Assembly (NCBI GenBank): GCA_963704075.1
Contig: CAVPGV010000017.1
Location: 62,001 to 126,000 of the forward strand
Reading direction: 5' to 3'
DNA length: 64,000 nt
DNA from: JADKAV01 sp963704075
GTDB taxonomy: Bacteria > Actinomycetota > Actinomycetes > S36-B12 > UBA10799
How positions within the stretch are numbered: the stretch's first letter is position 1; every line of letters starts with the position of its first letter. Made by a program: the position numbers and the translations under genes. Positions 18,293 through 27,098 of this stretch are shown here, piece after piece. The notes beneath the pieces are model-generated. The model saw only the letters and a program-made list of their open reading frames with translations, did not search any database and was not told the origin of the DNA.

Positions 18293-18943
18293 TCAGGTCC
18301 CGCCTGCCCGCGCGGCCGTCCGGCCCCGCCGCCACCGCACCACCAACCAGATGAACACCACGAGTGCGATCAGGACCAGGAATGGCGCGAGGATCGCGGC
18401 GAAGGCCAGGACGGTTGCCGTGATGTCCTCCCCGGTGCTCACGACCGGCGCAGCGGCGCCGCCGGTGCCCGCGTTGAGCACGGGGCGTATCGCTGCCTTG
18501 GTCCCGTGGATGGTGCCCGCGGTCAGAAGCCCCGCGATCAAGGACACCGCCGGTGGTATGTCGGTGCCTGCTCCGGTACTGGCCGCGAACAGGACCGCCC
18601 CGGCGACCGGCCGGATGATCGTCTGGACCAGGTCGTTCATGGTGTCCACTGCGGGAACCTTGTCTGCGAGCACCTCCACCAGCAGGAGCACCACCAGCAC
18701 GGCCAGCACCCAGGGATTCGCCAACTCATCGAACGGTGGGCCGAAGTCGACCCAGTCGAAGAACTGCAGGAGTCCCACGATCACCAGCGGGATGTAGGCG
18801 TTCAGTCCAGCGGCGGCCGCCAGACCCAGTCCGGTGAGAATCGCACTGGCGAGGTCCACGTCGATCAGCGTAGGGGCTTCCTCGCGCCCGCGCCGTGCGT
18901 CGAGGGACTGTTTGCAGTCGAGGAGTGCCGAATCCCGGCTCAT
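18293..18943 (-). CDS. DUF4126-type integral membrane protein
   Basis: 216 residues with five to six hydrophobic segments: AILTGLGLAAAAGLNAYIPL, VLAVLVVLLLVEVLADKVP, IIRPVAGAVLFAAS, the region near VSLIAGLLTAGTIHG, and a C-terminal helix FLVLIALVVFIWLVV followed by a basic tail. The GLNAYIPL and LADKVPAVD patterns fit the DUF4126 family, whose function is unknown. The first ~28 residues are polar and unlike the family; a start nearer LIDVDLASAIL is possible. Divergent from the siroheme gene with only 12 bases between. Confidence 0.65.
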   Translation of the reverse strand: MSRDSALLDCKQSLDARRGREEAPTLIDVDLASAILTGLGLAAAAGLNAYIPLVIVGLLQFFDWVDFGPPFDELANPWVLAVLVVLLLVEVLADKVPAVDTMNDLVQTIIRPVAGAVLFAASTGAGTDIPPAVSLIAGLLTAGTIHGTKAAIRPVLNAGTGGAAAPVVSTGEDITATVLAFAAILAPFLVLIALVVFIWLVVRWRRGRTAARAGGT

Positions 18944-18955
18944 AGCATCGAGAGT

Positions 18956-20167
18956 GTGTATCCGGTCTTCCTGCAGTTATCGGGCAAGCGCGTCCTGGTG
19001 GTCGGCGCCGGACCCGTCGCAGCCCGCCGCGTCGACTCATTGTGCGCCGAAGGCGCCAGGGTCACCGTGGTCGCGCCGCAGGCGGTCCCCGAAATCTCGG
19101 CACGCACCGACCTGCAATGGCATCGGCGCGAGTGGCTCCCGGATGATCTCGACGGGATGTGGCTGGTGCAGGCCTGCGCGGCCAAGCACGTGAATGCCCG
19201 GATCCTCTCCGAGGCCGAACAGCGCGGCATCTGGTGCGTCGACGCCTCGGACGCTCAGCAGTCCCCGGCGTGGACCGGCACGTCGATTCCGGGTCCCGAC
19301 GGCGTGCAGGTCGCGGTCAGCGGGGGCGGCGATCCGAAGCGCGCCCGCACCTTGGCGACGGTCCTCGCTGGGGCCATGGCCACTGCGGACCTGAGGTCGA
19401 CGCGACCTTCGGCTGGGAGTGTGGCACTGGTCGGCGCGGGTCCGGGCGACCCGCAGTTGTTGACGATCAGAGCCCGTGACCTGCTGCAGGCGGCCGATGT
19501 CGTGGTCGCCGACCGGTTGGCGCCCAGGGCGGCACTGTCGTTCACCCACGCCCGGATCATTCACGTGGGCAAGTCGCCCGGCGATCATGCGGTCAGCCAG
19601 GAGGACATCAACGCGATCCTCGTCGCCGAGGCCGCGACGGGCAACCGGGTGGTCCGGCTCAAGGGCGGAGATCCGTTCGTGCTGGGTCGCGGAGGTGAGG
19701 AACTGGCAGCGTGCCTGGCCGCCGGTATCGACGTGGAGGTCGTTCCCGGTATCACCAGCGCTGTGGCCGTGCCAGGTGCTGCCGGCATTCCGGTGACCCA
19801 CCGCGGGATGGCCACGGGGTTCCTGGTGGCGACCGCCCACGGGGAGGATCCCGCGCTGGTCGCACACCTGGCCGCAATTCCGCCGGAGATCACGATCATC
19901 CTGCTGATGGGGGTGCGGTCCCTGCAGATGGTGGTGGACGTGCTCCTCGGTGCGCGGCCGGCGGACACGCCCGCCGCGATCGTCGAGCGGGGTTGGACGC
20001 CGGGTCAGCGCACGGTCACCGCGACGCTGGGAACGGTTGTCGAGTCTGCCCGGTCGCAGCAGGTGGCTGCCCCGTCGATCGTGGTCGTGGGGGAGGTAGC
20101 GGCCCTGCACGAGCAGTTCGGCGACGTGGCCAGGGTGTCGCCGGACGCGGGACTGATAGCGGACTAG
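18956..20167 (+). CDS. cysG: Siroheme synthase: precorrin-2 dehydrogenase/ferrochelatase plus SUMT
   Basis: 403 residues. The N-terminal Met8-like domain (about 1-150; FLQLSGKRVLVVGAGPVAARR) uses NAD to oxidise precorrin-2 and inserts iron. The C-terminal uroporphyrinogen-III methyltransferase domain (about 158-395) has VALVGAGPGDPQLLTIRA, VVADRL, VVRLKGGDPFVLGRGGEE and VVPGITSAVAVPGAAGIPVTHR. Together they make siroheme for sulfite and nitrite reductases. The frame is open far upstream, but GTG 18956 lies just past the divergent gene and begins the conserved sequence, so it is the best start. Shorter than the E. coli protein because the dimer-linker region is reduced. Confidence 0.88.
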   Translation: MYPVFLQLSGKRVLVVGAGPVAARRVDSLCAEGARVTVVAPQAVPEISARTDLQWHRREWLPDDLDGMWLVQACAAKHVNARILSEAEQRGIWCVDASDAQQSPAWTGTSIPGPDGVQVAVSGGGDPKRARTLATVLAGAMATADLRSTRPSAGSVALVGAGPGDPQLLTIRARDLLQAADVVVADRLAPRAALSFTHARIIHVGKSPGDHAVSQEDINAILVAEAATGNRVVRLKGGDPFVLGRGGEELAACLAAGIDVEVVPGITSAVAVPGAAGIPVTHRGMATGFLVATAHGEDPALVAHLAAIPPEITIILLMGVRSLQMVVDVLLGARPADTPAAIVERGWTPGQRTVTATLGTVVESARSQQVAAPSIVVVGEVAALHEQFGDVARVSPDAGLIAD

Positions 20168-20210
20168 CAGTCAGCGCTTCGTAGGCACCCTCGCGAACGC
20201 GCAGAGGGCA

Positions 20211-20224
20211 CAGCCGATCGGCTG
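20211..20224. repeat. Perfect 14-bp palindrome between convergent genes
   Basis: CAGCCGATCGGCTG is a perfect palindrome. An outer GCGCAG/CTGCGC pair overlaps it. It sits between the convergent siroheme and lipoprotein genes and may help end transcription. Confidence 0.4.
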
Positions 20225-20241
20225 CGCTCCACGGCGGCCGG

Positions 20242-20764
20242 CTAGTCACCCAGGCAGTCCTCGACGCCGAGGGTCTGCGCGGCGGCGTTGATCTGTGGCG
20301 TCAGAGTGTTCAACTCCGCGAAGACCACCTGCAGGTCGCCCTCGGGCCCCTTCTCGGCCAGGATGTCGGCGGCCTGCTGGTAGAGGTCGGCCAGCTCCGT
20401 CGGCCGCTTGGGCATTCTCTTCAGGAACGCCGACTGCCCGGACATCCGTGGACAGCTGGGCGATGAGTTCTTCGAGTTCGGCCAGGCTCGCCGCGACCGA
20501 GGCAGGGTCCTCCGCGTCCGGCTCGGGGACCTCACCGGCGGCTGCCTGTTCCTGTCGGCACAGACGATTGACCTGCTTGGACCACTGCTGGGCCGGGACA
20601 ACGCTCGGTTCGGCGGTCGGCGCGGGGGTGGTGGCGGCCGCAGAGGTCGGGGCCGGGGAGGTCGGGGCCGGGGAGGTGGTCGATTCGGCGTCGTCCGATC
20701 CGCACGCTCCCGTCAGCAGAGCACTTGCGCTGATGAGTGCGATGAATGTCGTTCTGGCGAACAT
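20242..20764 (-). pseudogene. Small lipoprotein gene, frameshifted
   Basis: Starts MFARTTFIALISAS with lipobox LLTGAC, then a Thr/Pro/Ala linker (AESTTSPAPTSPAPT) and a helical domain with WSKQVNRLCRQEQ. After STDVRAVGVPEENA the frame runs into unrelated sequence. In the next frame the protein continues as KRPTELADLYQQAADILAE and ends VEDCLGD at 20242. Dropping one C in the CCC run near 20412 joins them as EENAKRPTELAD, giving a ~170-residue lipoprotein with two Cys that may form a disulfide. No known function. Start taken at 20764 because GGAGGG precedes it and the signal peptide begins there. Confidence 0.6.
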
Positions 20765-20807
20765 GGTCCCTCCCCTGGGTCTACTCGCGACCATAGCGGT
20801 CCGGCTG

Positions 20808-22331
20808 TCAGACGCGTCGCGCCGCGATCAGCGTCACGTCGTCGCGGCGCCAGTCCACGGCCCTGGCCCTGGCTGCCGACAGCAGGTGCTGCACCACTCC
20901 GGCGCTGGTCTCCTCGGTGGATGTGGCCTCCTCGACGAGTTCGGCCAGACCCGAGTCTCCGAGTTCCTCGCCCTGTGCGTCGTGCGATTCGGTCAGGCCG
21001 TCGGTCCACATCAGCAGCAGGGCACCGATCTCCAGATGCGAGTGCTGATTCGCCCAGGTGCCCCCCAGCACGCTGAGCAGGGGGCCGGTCGTGACCAGCT
21101 CGGTGGTGGTGGATTGCGTCACCAACCACGCCGGCGGATGACCCGCGTTGGCCCACGTGAGGAATCCCGTCTGCGGTTCGATGACGACGATCAGGCAGGT
21201 CGCGAAGCGGGATGCGGTGCGGAAACCGTCAGCACCGGCCTTGAGCGCCAGTGCCGGGTCGGCGTTCTGCGCCAGGGAGAGTTCGACGACATGTTTGAGG
21301 CGCAGAGCCTCCATTCCGGCCTCTGGTCCGTGTCCTGAGACGTCGGTGATGGTCAGAGCGATCTGGCCGTCCAGCAGCACCTGAGCGCTCCACCAGTCGC
21401 CGGCCATCACCCCCTGGGCGGGTTGCTGCACACCGGACAGGTCCATGCCGGCCACGGTGGTGTCATGGCTGTCGGCCAATTCGGCGCGGATCGCGGCCAC
21501 GACCGGCGTCTGCTGCTCGAGGCCCTCGTGCGCCTGACGTGCGCTGTCGATCTCGGTGACCAACTCCCGGCGCATCTTCTCGGCGTCCTGGCCCACGTCG
21601 CGCAGTTCCGGCGGCCCGGACGCGACGATCGGGGTCTCGTGGTGGCCTTCTTGCGCCACCGTCAGCATCTGCGCCTGCAGATCCTGCAACGGCCTGAGCA
21701 CCCCGCGCAGCAGCAGTAGTGAGAGGGCCGCGAGCAGCCCGAGGGTGACCACCGCTGAAACGTTGAGCAAGGTCGACAGCCGGATGAATTCCTCCTCCTG
21801 CTGCGTGACGGCGCGGTCGACCTGATCGCGGATCTGCTGGTCCAGGGAGTTGGTGAAGGTCCGGACGTCGTTGTAGAGGTTGCGGCTCGTGCCCGACCGC
21901 ACGAGATCCCGTGCCTGCTCACGATCCCCTCGACGGGTGGCGTTGACGATGGGCCGGGTGCCTTGCCGGCGCCAGATCGAGGTCGCCCTGCGCGTCTCGC
22001 GCAGGAGTTGCGACAGGTTCTCGTCACCGGCGAGCAGTGGCCGCAATTCGGCGAACGCGGCTGTGGCGCGCGCCGACCCTTCCACGTAGGTACTCAAGTC
22101 GGTGGAGTCCCCCGTGAGCGCGTAGGCACTGACGCCACTGTCCATCTCGGACAGGGCGCTGTTCAACACCGCGACGGCATCGGATGCTGGCTGGAGTTGC
22201 TCTGCGACAGCGGTGGTGGTGCGGGAGACGTTCAGGTAACCGGCCCTGACCGCGGCGCCCGCGACCAGCGCCAGCACCGCCGCCACGAGCAGCAGGGTCC
22301 AGATGCGGGCACGCAACGTCACGAATGGCAC
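20808..22331 (-). CDS. Membrane-bound sensor PP2C-type phosphatase (CHASE3-like, HAMP, SpoIIE)
   Basis: 507 residues. Membrane helix at 9-30 (IWTLLLVAAVLALVAGAAV), an extracellular helical CHASE3-like sensor (about 31-180), a second helix (about 186-210), a HAMP-like linker (LRPLQDLQAQMLTVAQEG) and a C-terminal SpoIIE/PP2C phosphatase (about 285-507). The phosphatase has the metal-binding Asp motifs (AGDWWSAQ, TITDVSGHGPEAGMEA, LLLMWTDGLTES, RRDDVTLIAAR). Such proteins dephosphorylate STAS anti-anti-sigma factors. It is 7.7 kb from the STAS gene at 30 kb, so a link is only possible. Confidence 0.82.
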   Translation of the reverse strand: MPFVTLRARIWTLLLVAAVLALVAGAAVRAGYLNVSRTTTAVAEQLQPASDAVAVLNSALSEMDSGVSAYALTGDSTDLSTYVEGSARATAAFAELRPLLAGDENLSQLLRETRRATSIWRRQGTRPIVNATRRGDREQARDLVRSGTSRNLYNDVRTFTNSLDQQIRDQVDRAVTQQEEEFIRLSTLLNVSAVVTLGLLAALSLLLLRGVLRPLQDLQAQMLTVAQEGHHETPIVASGPPELRDVGQDAEKMRRELVTEIDSARQAHEGLEQQTPVVAAIRAELADSHDTTVAGMDLSGVQQPAQGVMAGDWWSAQVLLDGQIALTITDVSGHGPEAGMEALRLKHVVELSLAQNADPALALKAGADGFRTASRFATCLIVVIEPQTGFLTWANAGHPPAWLVTQSTTTELVTTGPLLSVLGGTWANQHSHLEIGALLLMWTDGLTESHDAQGEELGDSGLAELVEEATSTEETSAGVVQHLLSAARARAVDWRRDDVTLIAARRV

Positions 22332-22360
22332 GCTACTGGTATCTACGCGAGGAGTCCGTG

Positions 22361-23419
22361 ATGTGCAGTGGGGTGCGATTGCGCCAGATGCTGGACGATC
22401 TGCCGTTGTACAAGGCGGGACAGCGCCCGCAGGTACGACCCGACCTGCTGACCTACAAACTCTCGTCCAACGAGAATCCGGCCGGTGCCCATCCGTCGGT
22501 CCTGGAGACGTTGCCCGACAGCGCAGTGCACCTGTACCCCGATCCCGGCAGCACCCAGCTGATCGAGGCCCTGGCAGGGCACCTCACCACCGATGCCGAG
22601 CGGGTGTGCGTGGGCTGCGGTTCGGTGTCGTTGTGCCAGAACGCCGTGCAGATCGCCGCGGACCCCGGGGACGAGGTGATCTACGCGTGGCGCTCGTTCG
22701 AGGCGTACCCCATCGTCACCGCCATCAGTTCCGCCCAGTCGGTTCAGGTTCGGCTGACACCGCAGGCACGCCACGATGTACAAGCCATGGTCGAGGCGGT
22801 CGGTGAGCGCACTCGGGTGATGTTCCTGTGCACCCCGAACAACCCGACCGGCCCGGCGCTCACCCATGACGAGGCCCGGTGGGTGTTGGACAACGTGCCC
22901 GAACATCTGCTGGTAGTTGTGGACGAGGCGTACCACGAATACGTGCGTGACCCGGCGGCGGTGCGGGCTCTGGAACTGGCCCAGCTCCATTCGAATGTGC
23001 TGGTACTGAGAACCTTCTCCAAGGCATTCGGGCTTGCGGGGTTGCGTGTTGGATATGGGGTGGGCGCGCCCGAGGTGATCTCGGCGATGCGCAAGGTCGC
23101 CACCCCGTTCGGAGTGTCTGGTGTGGCGCAGGCGGCCGGCGTCAGCGCTCTGCAGTCGGAAGGGCTTGACCACATGCGAAGAGCTGTGGACGAAACCGTC
23201 GCCGAGCGCGATCGGATGATCGCGACTCTGCGGGCAGCGGGGTGGCCGGTGCCCGACAGCCAGGCCAACTTCGTCTGGCTGCCCGGCCCCGACGCCCTCG
23301 ACGTCGCCGGACGCCTGGAGCGGCAGGGCCTGACGGTGCGTCCGTTCCCCGAGGAGGGGATCCGCATCACGGTGGGGCCCGCTGAAGCCAACGACCGGGT
23401 GCTGGATGTCCTGACGTAG
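22361..23419 (+). CDS. hisC: Histidinol-phosphate/aromatic aminotransferase (HisC family)
   Basis: 352 residues of the class-I/II PLP aminotransferases. Family features are LSSNENPAGAHPSV, TPNNPTGPALTHDE, VVVDEAYHEYV, and RTFSKAFGLAGLRVGYGV, which includes the PLP Lys. The C-terminal Arg region (GIRITVG) contacts the substrate phosphate or carboxylate. It transfers amino groups in His synthesis, or in Phe/Tyr synthesis in the HisC2/Pat subgroup; no other his gene is nearby. Start at ATG 22361 is supported by GCGAGGAG 8 bases upstream; GTG 22358 is an alternative. Confidence 0.85.
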   Translation: MCSGVRLRQMLDDLPLYKAGQRPQVRPDLLTYKLSSNENPAGAHPSVLETLPDSAVHLYPDPGSTQLIEALAGHLTTDAERVCVGCGSVSLCQNAVQIAADPGDEVIYAWRSFEAYPIVTAISSAQSVQVRLTPQARHDVQAMVEAVGERTRVMFLCTPNNPTGPALTHDEARWVLDNVPEHLLVVVDEAYHEYVRDPAAVRALELAQLHSNVLVLRTFSKAFGLAGLRVGYGVGAPEVISAMRKVATPFGVSGVAQAAGVSALQSEGLDHMRRAVDETVAERDRMIATLRAAGWPVPDSQANFVWLPGPDALDVAGRLERQGLTVRPFPEEGIRITVGPAEANDRVLDVLT

Positions 23420-23429
23420 TTCGCAGCAG

Positions 23430-23577
23430 CGACCATCAGAACTGGGCCGCGAAGTCCCGCGGCGAGCTCTGCCGGCCCCGTTGTGATGGCCAAAATAATC
23501 ACATAAGGGGCGAAACAGTCCGGCCCACCATCACAACGGGGCGGCGCCGATGTGATGCGGCCCAGGTTTGATGGTCG
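23430..23577. repeat. Nested inverted repeat, 148 bp, upstream of cydA
   Basis: The inner arms are perfect: GCCCCGTTGTGATGG at 23475-23489 and CCATCACAACGGGGC at 23528-23542. The outer arms at 23430-23450 and 23557-23577 match in 19 of 21 positions (CGACCATCA...CTGGGCCGC against its complement). Between the inner arms lies an AT-rich spacer. No coding frame uses it. The whole can fold as one long interrupted hairpin and may end hisC transcription. Confidence 0.8.
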
Positions 23578-23704
23578 ATGCTCCGGTGCGGGACGCCAAG
23601 GCCCCAGGGTGTGACCAGTCTCACACCGGGAGAAGGGCGTAAACGCGTACCGTAATGCCCGATTTTGTGCGGAATCAGTTGTTCCCGGACCTCAGAACAA
23701 CGGT

Positions 23705-23723
23705 TTAGGTAAGGCTAACGTTG
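23705..23723. promoter_or_regulatory. DtxR/IdeR-type iron box upstream of cydA
   Basis: TTAGGTAAGGCTAACGTTG matches 15 of 19 positions of the DtxR/IdeR consensus TTAGGTTAGGCTAACCTAA, with the left half and core nearly perfect. It lies 56 bases before the cydA start in an AT-rich promoter region (TAGATTTAACACT follows). This suggests iron-dependent control of the heme-rich oxidase; the regulator gene is not in the window. Confidence 0.5.
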
Positions 23724-23760
23724 CTAGATTTAACACTGTTCTTACGTCAAACTCTGAAGC

Positions 23761-25161
23761 ATGAACGCGCTTGATCTGTCGCGCTGGCAGTTCGCCATCA
23801 CCACCGTGTACCACTTCCTCTTCGTACCCATCACCATCGGAACCTCGTTCCTGGTGGCCGGTATGCAGACCGCCTGGTACCGGACCGGCAATGAGAAGTG
23901 GCTGCGAGCTACGAAATTCTTCGGAAAGCTCTTCCTCATCAACTTTGCGATGGGGGTGGTGACCGGCATCGTGCAGGAGTTCCAGTTCGGGATGAACTGG
24001 AGTGACTACAGCCGGTTCGTGGGCGACATCTTCGGAGCGCCGCTGGCCATCGAGGGCCTCCTGGCGTTCTTCCTGGAGTCGACCTTCCTCGGTCTGTGGA
24101 TCTTCGGTTGGGATCGCCTACCGAAGAAGTTGCATCTGGCGACCATCTGGTTGGCCGCCACCGGAACCCTGCTGAGTGCCTACTTCATCCTGGCCGCCAA
24201 CTCCTTCATGCAGAACCCGGTGGGCTATGAGATCAACCCGGAGACCCAACGCGCCGAGATGACCGACATCGGTCAGGTGCTCGGCCAGCCGCTGGCGATG
24301 ATCACGTTCTCCCACGTGATCTCCACGGCCTTCCTCGTGTCCGGCCTGTTCGTGGCCGGCGTCTCCGGATGGCTGCTGTACAAGAAGCGCTCGCTGGATG
24401 TTGTGCGTTCCACGCTGAAACTCGGTTCGATCACCGCTCTCGTGGCCTTCGTCGCGGTGGGGATCACCGGTGACTCGCAGGCCACCAAGATGGTCGAGAT
24501 CCAGCCCATGAAGATGGCCGCCGCGGAGGCACTCTACGAGACCAGCGCGCCGGCGCCCTTCAGCATCTTCACGATCGGCACCCTCGACGGGTCCGAGCCG
24601 CTGTTCAGCATCGACATTCCGCACGGCCTGTCGCTGCTGGCCACGCACAGTTGGGACGGCGAGGTCCAGGGCATCAACAACCTGCAGGCGCAGTACGAAG
24701 CGCAGTTCGGCCCCGGCGACTACAAGCCGAACATCCCCGCCGCCTACTGGAACTTCCGCCTGATGATCGGCTTCGGCGCCTTGGGCGCCCTGATCGCAGC
24801 CTGGATGCTGTGGGTCACCCGTAAGGACCGGATCCCCACCACCAAGTGGTTCCCGCGGCTGGCGATCTTCAGCATCATCCTGCCTCTACTGGGCGCATCC
24901 ACCGGCTGGATCTTCACCGAGATGGGCCGGCAGCCCTGGGTGGTCTTCGGGCTGATGCAGACGCAATTCGGTGTGAGCCCGACGGTGACGCTTACCCAGG
25001 TGCTGATATCGATGAGCGTGTTCACGCTGCTGTACGGTGCGCTGGCCGTGGTCGAGGTCGGGCTGCTGATGCGGGCTGTGAAGATCGGCCCGCCCGACTC
25101 GGCCGAGCACTCGTATCCGGACAAGTTGGGCGAGGATCGCCCGCTGACAGTGACGTACTGA
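23761..25161 (+). CDS. cydA: Cytochrome bd ubiquinol/menaquinol oxidase subunit I
   Basis: 466 residues, nine or so membrane helices, of the short (Q-loop-lacking insertion) type common in Actinobacteria. It binds hemes b558, b595 and d and reduces O2 to water. Visible ligand regions are SRWQFAITTVYHFLFVP (His19-type ligand), TFSHVISTAFLVSG, and GRQPWVVFGLMQTQ. The quinone-binding loop is near QPMKMAAAEALYETSAP. Start ATG 23761 opens the conserved MNALDLSRWQFA. It lacks a strong ribosome site. It is the first gene of cydAB, with cydB 10 bases downstream, behind an iron-box-like site. Confidence 0.93.
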   Translation: MNALDLSRWQFAITTVYHFLFVPITIGTSFLVAGMQTAWYRTGNEKWLRATKFFGKLFLINFAMGVVTGIVQEFQFGMNWSDYSRFVGDIFGAPLAIEGLLAFFLESTFLGLWIFGWDRLPKKLHLATIWLAATGTLLSAYFILAANSFMQNPVGYEINPETQRAEMTDIGQVLGQPLAMITFSHVISTAFLVSGLFVAGVSGWLLYKKRSLDVVRSTLKLGSITALVAFVAVGITGDSQATKMVEIQPMKMAAAEALYETSAPAPFSIFTIGTLDGSEPLFSIDIPHGLSLLATHSWDGEVQGINNLQAQYEAQFGPGDYKPNIPAAYWNFRLMIGFGALGALIAAWMLWVTRKDRIPTTKWFPRLAIFSIILPLLGASTGWIFTEMGRQPWVVFGLMQTQFGVSPTVTLTQVLISMSVFTLLYGALAVVEVGLLMRAVKIGPPDSAEHSYPDKLGEDRPLTVTY

Positions 25162-25171
25162 GGAGATGACC

Positions 25172-26242
25172 ATGGAACTCCAACAGATCTGGATCATCCT
25201 CATCGCGGTCCTGTGGATGGGCTACTTCGTCCTCGAAGGTTTCGACTTCGGCGTCGGAATCCTGCTGCCAGTGATAGGCAAGAACGAGCAGGAGCGCCGC
25301 GCGCTGCTCACGACGCTCGGCCCGGTCTGGGACGGCAACGAGGTGTGGCTGCTGGTCGCCGGTGGTGCCACCTTCGCGGCCTTCCCGGAGTGGTACGCGA
25401 CCTTGTTCAGCGGCTTCTACCTGCCGTTGTTGCTCATCCTGGTGGCGCTGATCCTTCGTGGGGTGGCTTTCGAGTACCGCAGCAAGCGGTCCGACCCGAC
25501 GTGGCGCAAGCGCTGGGACGCGGCGATCGTGGTGGGCTCGTTCGTGCCGGCGCTGCTGTGGGGTGTGGCATTCGCCAACATCGTGCGGGGTGTGCCGATG
25601 AGACTCGGCGCACAGGGCAACAGCCTGTACGACGGCGGGTTCTTCAACCTGCTCAACCCGTACGCCTTGGTGGGTGGGCTGACCACGCTGACCCTGTTCA
25701 TGACGCACGGCGCGATCTTCCTGGCATTGAAGACCGACGGCGAGATCCGGGTCCGGGCCAACAAGCTCGCGGGTCAGATCGGTCTGGTCGCCACGGTGAT
25801 CGCGGTGATCTTCCTGCTGTGGACACAGCTGGCCTACAGCGACAAGGCCTGGACCTGGGCCCTGGTCGTGGTGGCGGCGGTCTGCTGGCTGGCCGGCCTG
25901 GCGATGAACCGGGCAGGCAGGGAGGGCTGGTCGTTCCTGTTCAGCGCGATCACGCTGGCCGGAGCGGTGGCATTCCTGTTCTCGGTCCTGTACCCCAACG
26001 TGATGCCGGCATCGAACGATCCGGCGCTGTCGTTGACGATCTGGAACGCGAGCAGTTCTGACTACACCTTGCGGATCATGACCATCGTCGCGGTCATCTT
26101 CACCCCGATCGTCCTGGCCTACCAGTCCTGGACGTACTGGGTCTTCCGCAAGCGGGTGTCCCCGTCGCAGATCACCGATGCCGACCACGGTTCGCTGGAT
26201 CTGCCAGGGGAAGGTAAATCAGGGGAGAAGATCGGGGTCTAG
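25172..26242 (+). CDS. cydB: Cytochrome bd oxidase subunit II
   Basis: 356 residues, about eight membrane helices. Family-typical N-terminus LQQIWIILIAVLWMGYFVLE is followed by GFDFGVGILLP, GPVWDGNEVWLL, and LRGVAFEYRSK. It pairs with CydA in the membrane. ATG 25172 is preferred over ATG 25166 because AGGAG lies six bases before it. A strong hairpin terminator follows the stop. The cydDC exporter genes needed for assembly are at 46-49 kb rather than adjacent. Confidence 0.92.
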   Translation: MELQQIWIILIAVLWMGYFVLEGFDFGVGILLPVIGKNEQERRALLTTLGPVWDGNEVWLLVAGGATFAAFPEWYATLFSGFYLPLLLILVALILRGVAFEYRSKRSDPTWRKRWDAAIVVGSFVPALLWGVAFANIVRGVPMRLGAQGNSLYDGGFFNLLNPYALVGGLTTLTLFMTHGAIFLALKTDGEIRVRANKLAGQIGLVATVIAVIFLLWTQLAYSDKAWTWALVVVAAVCWLAGLAMNRAGREGWSFLFSAITLAGAVAFLFSVLYPNVMPASNDPALSLTIWNASSSDYTLRIMTIVAVIFTPIVLAYQSWTYWVFRKRVSPSQITDADHGSLDLPGEGKSGEKIGV

Positions 26243-26255
26243 CACCCCGTTGCGG

Positions 26256-26287
26256 GAACGGCAGGCGTGAGGGGCGGCCTGCCGTTC
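26256..26287 (+). terminator. Hairpin terminator after cydAB
   Basis: GAACGGCAGGC (26256-26266) pairs perfectly with GCCTGCCGTTC (26277-26287) over 11 bp around a 10-base loop, 14 bases after the cydB stop. The following sequence is TCGTGTGTT, only moderately T-rich. Confidence 0.75.
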
Positions 26288-26374
26288 TCGTGTGTTCGGC
26301 GAGCGGGGGGTGACGCCGCCGATCGTCGACATCCAGTGGCATTCCCCGGCAACGTGACAACCGGCCTGAGCTCC

Positions 26375-26830
26375 CTATTCCTGGATGAGCGCGACGGCCA
26401 GCTCCACCGCCTGCCGCGCCGAAGTGGCAACCACCGGACCTTCCGGGAGAGCCCACCCGTGGAGCATCACCACCGGAACCCCGGTTCGCACCGCCAGAGC
26501 CACCTCGCTGAGCGTTCCCCAACTCCCGCCGACGCTGATCACTGCGTCGGCGGACCGGACGATCAGTGCGTTGCGCATCTCACCGAGGCCGGTCGGGATC
26601 GCCATCGAGACGAACGGGTTGGCCTGCGATCGCTGCATTCCGGGGAGGATTCCGATCACCATCCCGTCAGCGATCGCCGCGCCGCGCGAGGCGGCCTCCA
26701 TCACCCCGCCCAGACCTCCGGTGAGCACCGAGTGTCCTGCGGCCGCGAGATGGTGTCCGACCTGCTGGGCTGCCGAGACTTCCTCTGGTGACGCCTGGGC
26801 GGGTCCGACAACAGCGATGGTGTAACTCAT
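26375..26830 (-). CDS. TIGR00725/LOG-like Rossmann-fold protein
   Basis: 151 residues with the SLOG-type nucleotide-binding fold: IAVVGPAQASPEE, GHSVLTGGLGGVMEAASRGA, GIPTGLGEMRNALIVRSADA-like segment, VISVGGSWGTLSEVALAV. It belongs to the family related to LOG/lysine decarboxylase-like proteins, some of which bind or hydrolyse nucleotides or nucleoside monophosphates. No substrate can be assigned. It is convergent with cydB; no membrane segment. Confidence 0.75.
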   Translation of the reverse strand: MSYTIAVVGPAQASPEEVSAAQQVGHHLAAAGHSVLTGGLGGVMEAASRGAAIADGMVIGILPGMQRSQANPFVSMAIPTGLGEMRNALIVRSADAVISVGGSWGTLSEVALAVRTGVPVVMLHGWALPEGPVVATSARQAVELAVALIQE

Positions 26831-26896
26831 GGTGCCTCCTACAACGCACCACCCACGCTATGACGATGTACCCGGGGAGTCGAGGTCCCGCGTGGT

Positions 26897-27037
26897 TCAA
26901 CCGTCCAGGTCGTGCTCGCGCGTCTGCTTCTGGATCTCGCCCTGCTCGTGGGCGGCGTCACGGGTCTGTTCGTGGTGGATCTCACGTTCGAGGGCCTCGT
27001 CCACGGAGGCCCGCTCTTCATCGCGTTCGGTTGGCAT
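26897..27037 (-). CDS. Possible small hydrophilic protein, 46 aa
   Basis: A short frame starting MPTERDEERASVDEALERE and ending in KQTREHDLDG. Almost half of its residues are Glu, Asp, Arg or His, as in many small actinobacterial proteins of unknown function. The ribosome site is weak. Codon positions keep the G/C third-base bias of this genome. Divergent from the hemerythrin-like gene. Confidence 0.35.
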   Translation of the reverse strand: MPTERDEERASVDEALEREIHHEQTRDAAHEQGEIQKQTREHDLDG

Positions 27038-27098
27038 GGGCGTCAGCGTGCCACACGGGGGGCCGGTATGCCCATCGGCCCGTCGGGTATCAATCGTC

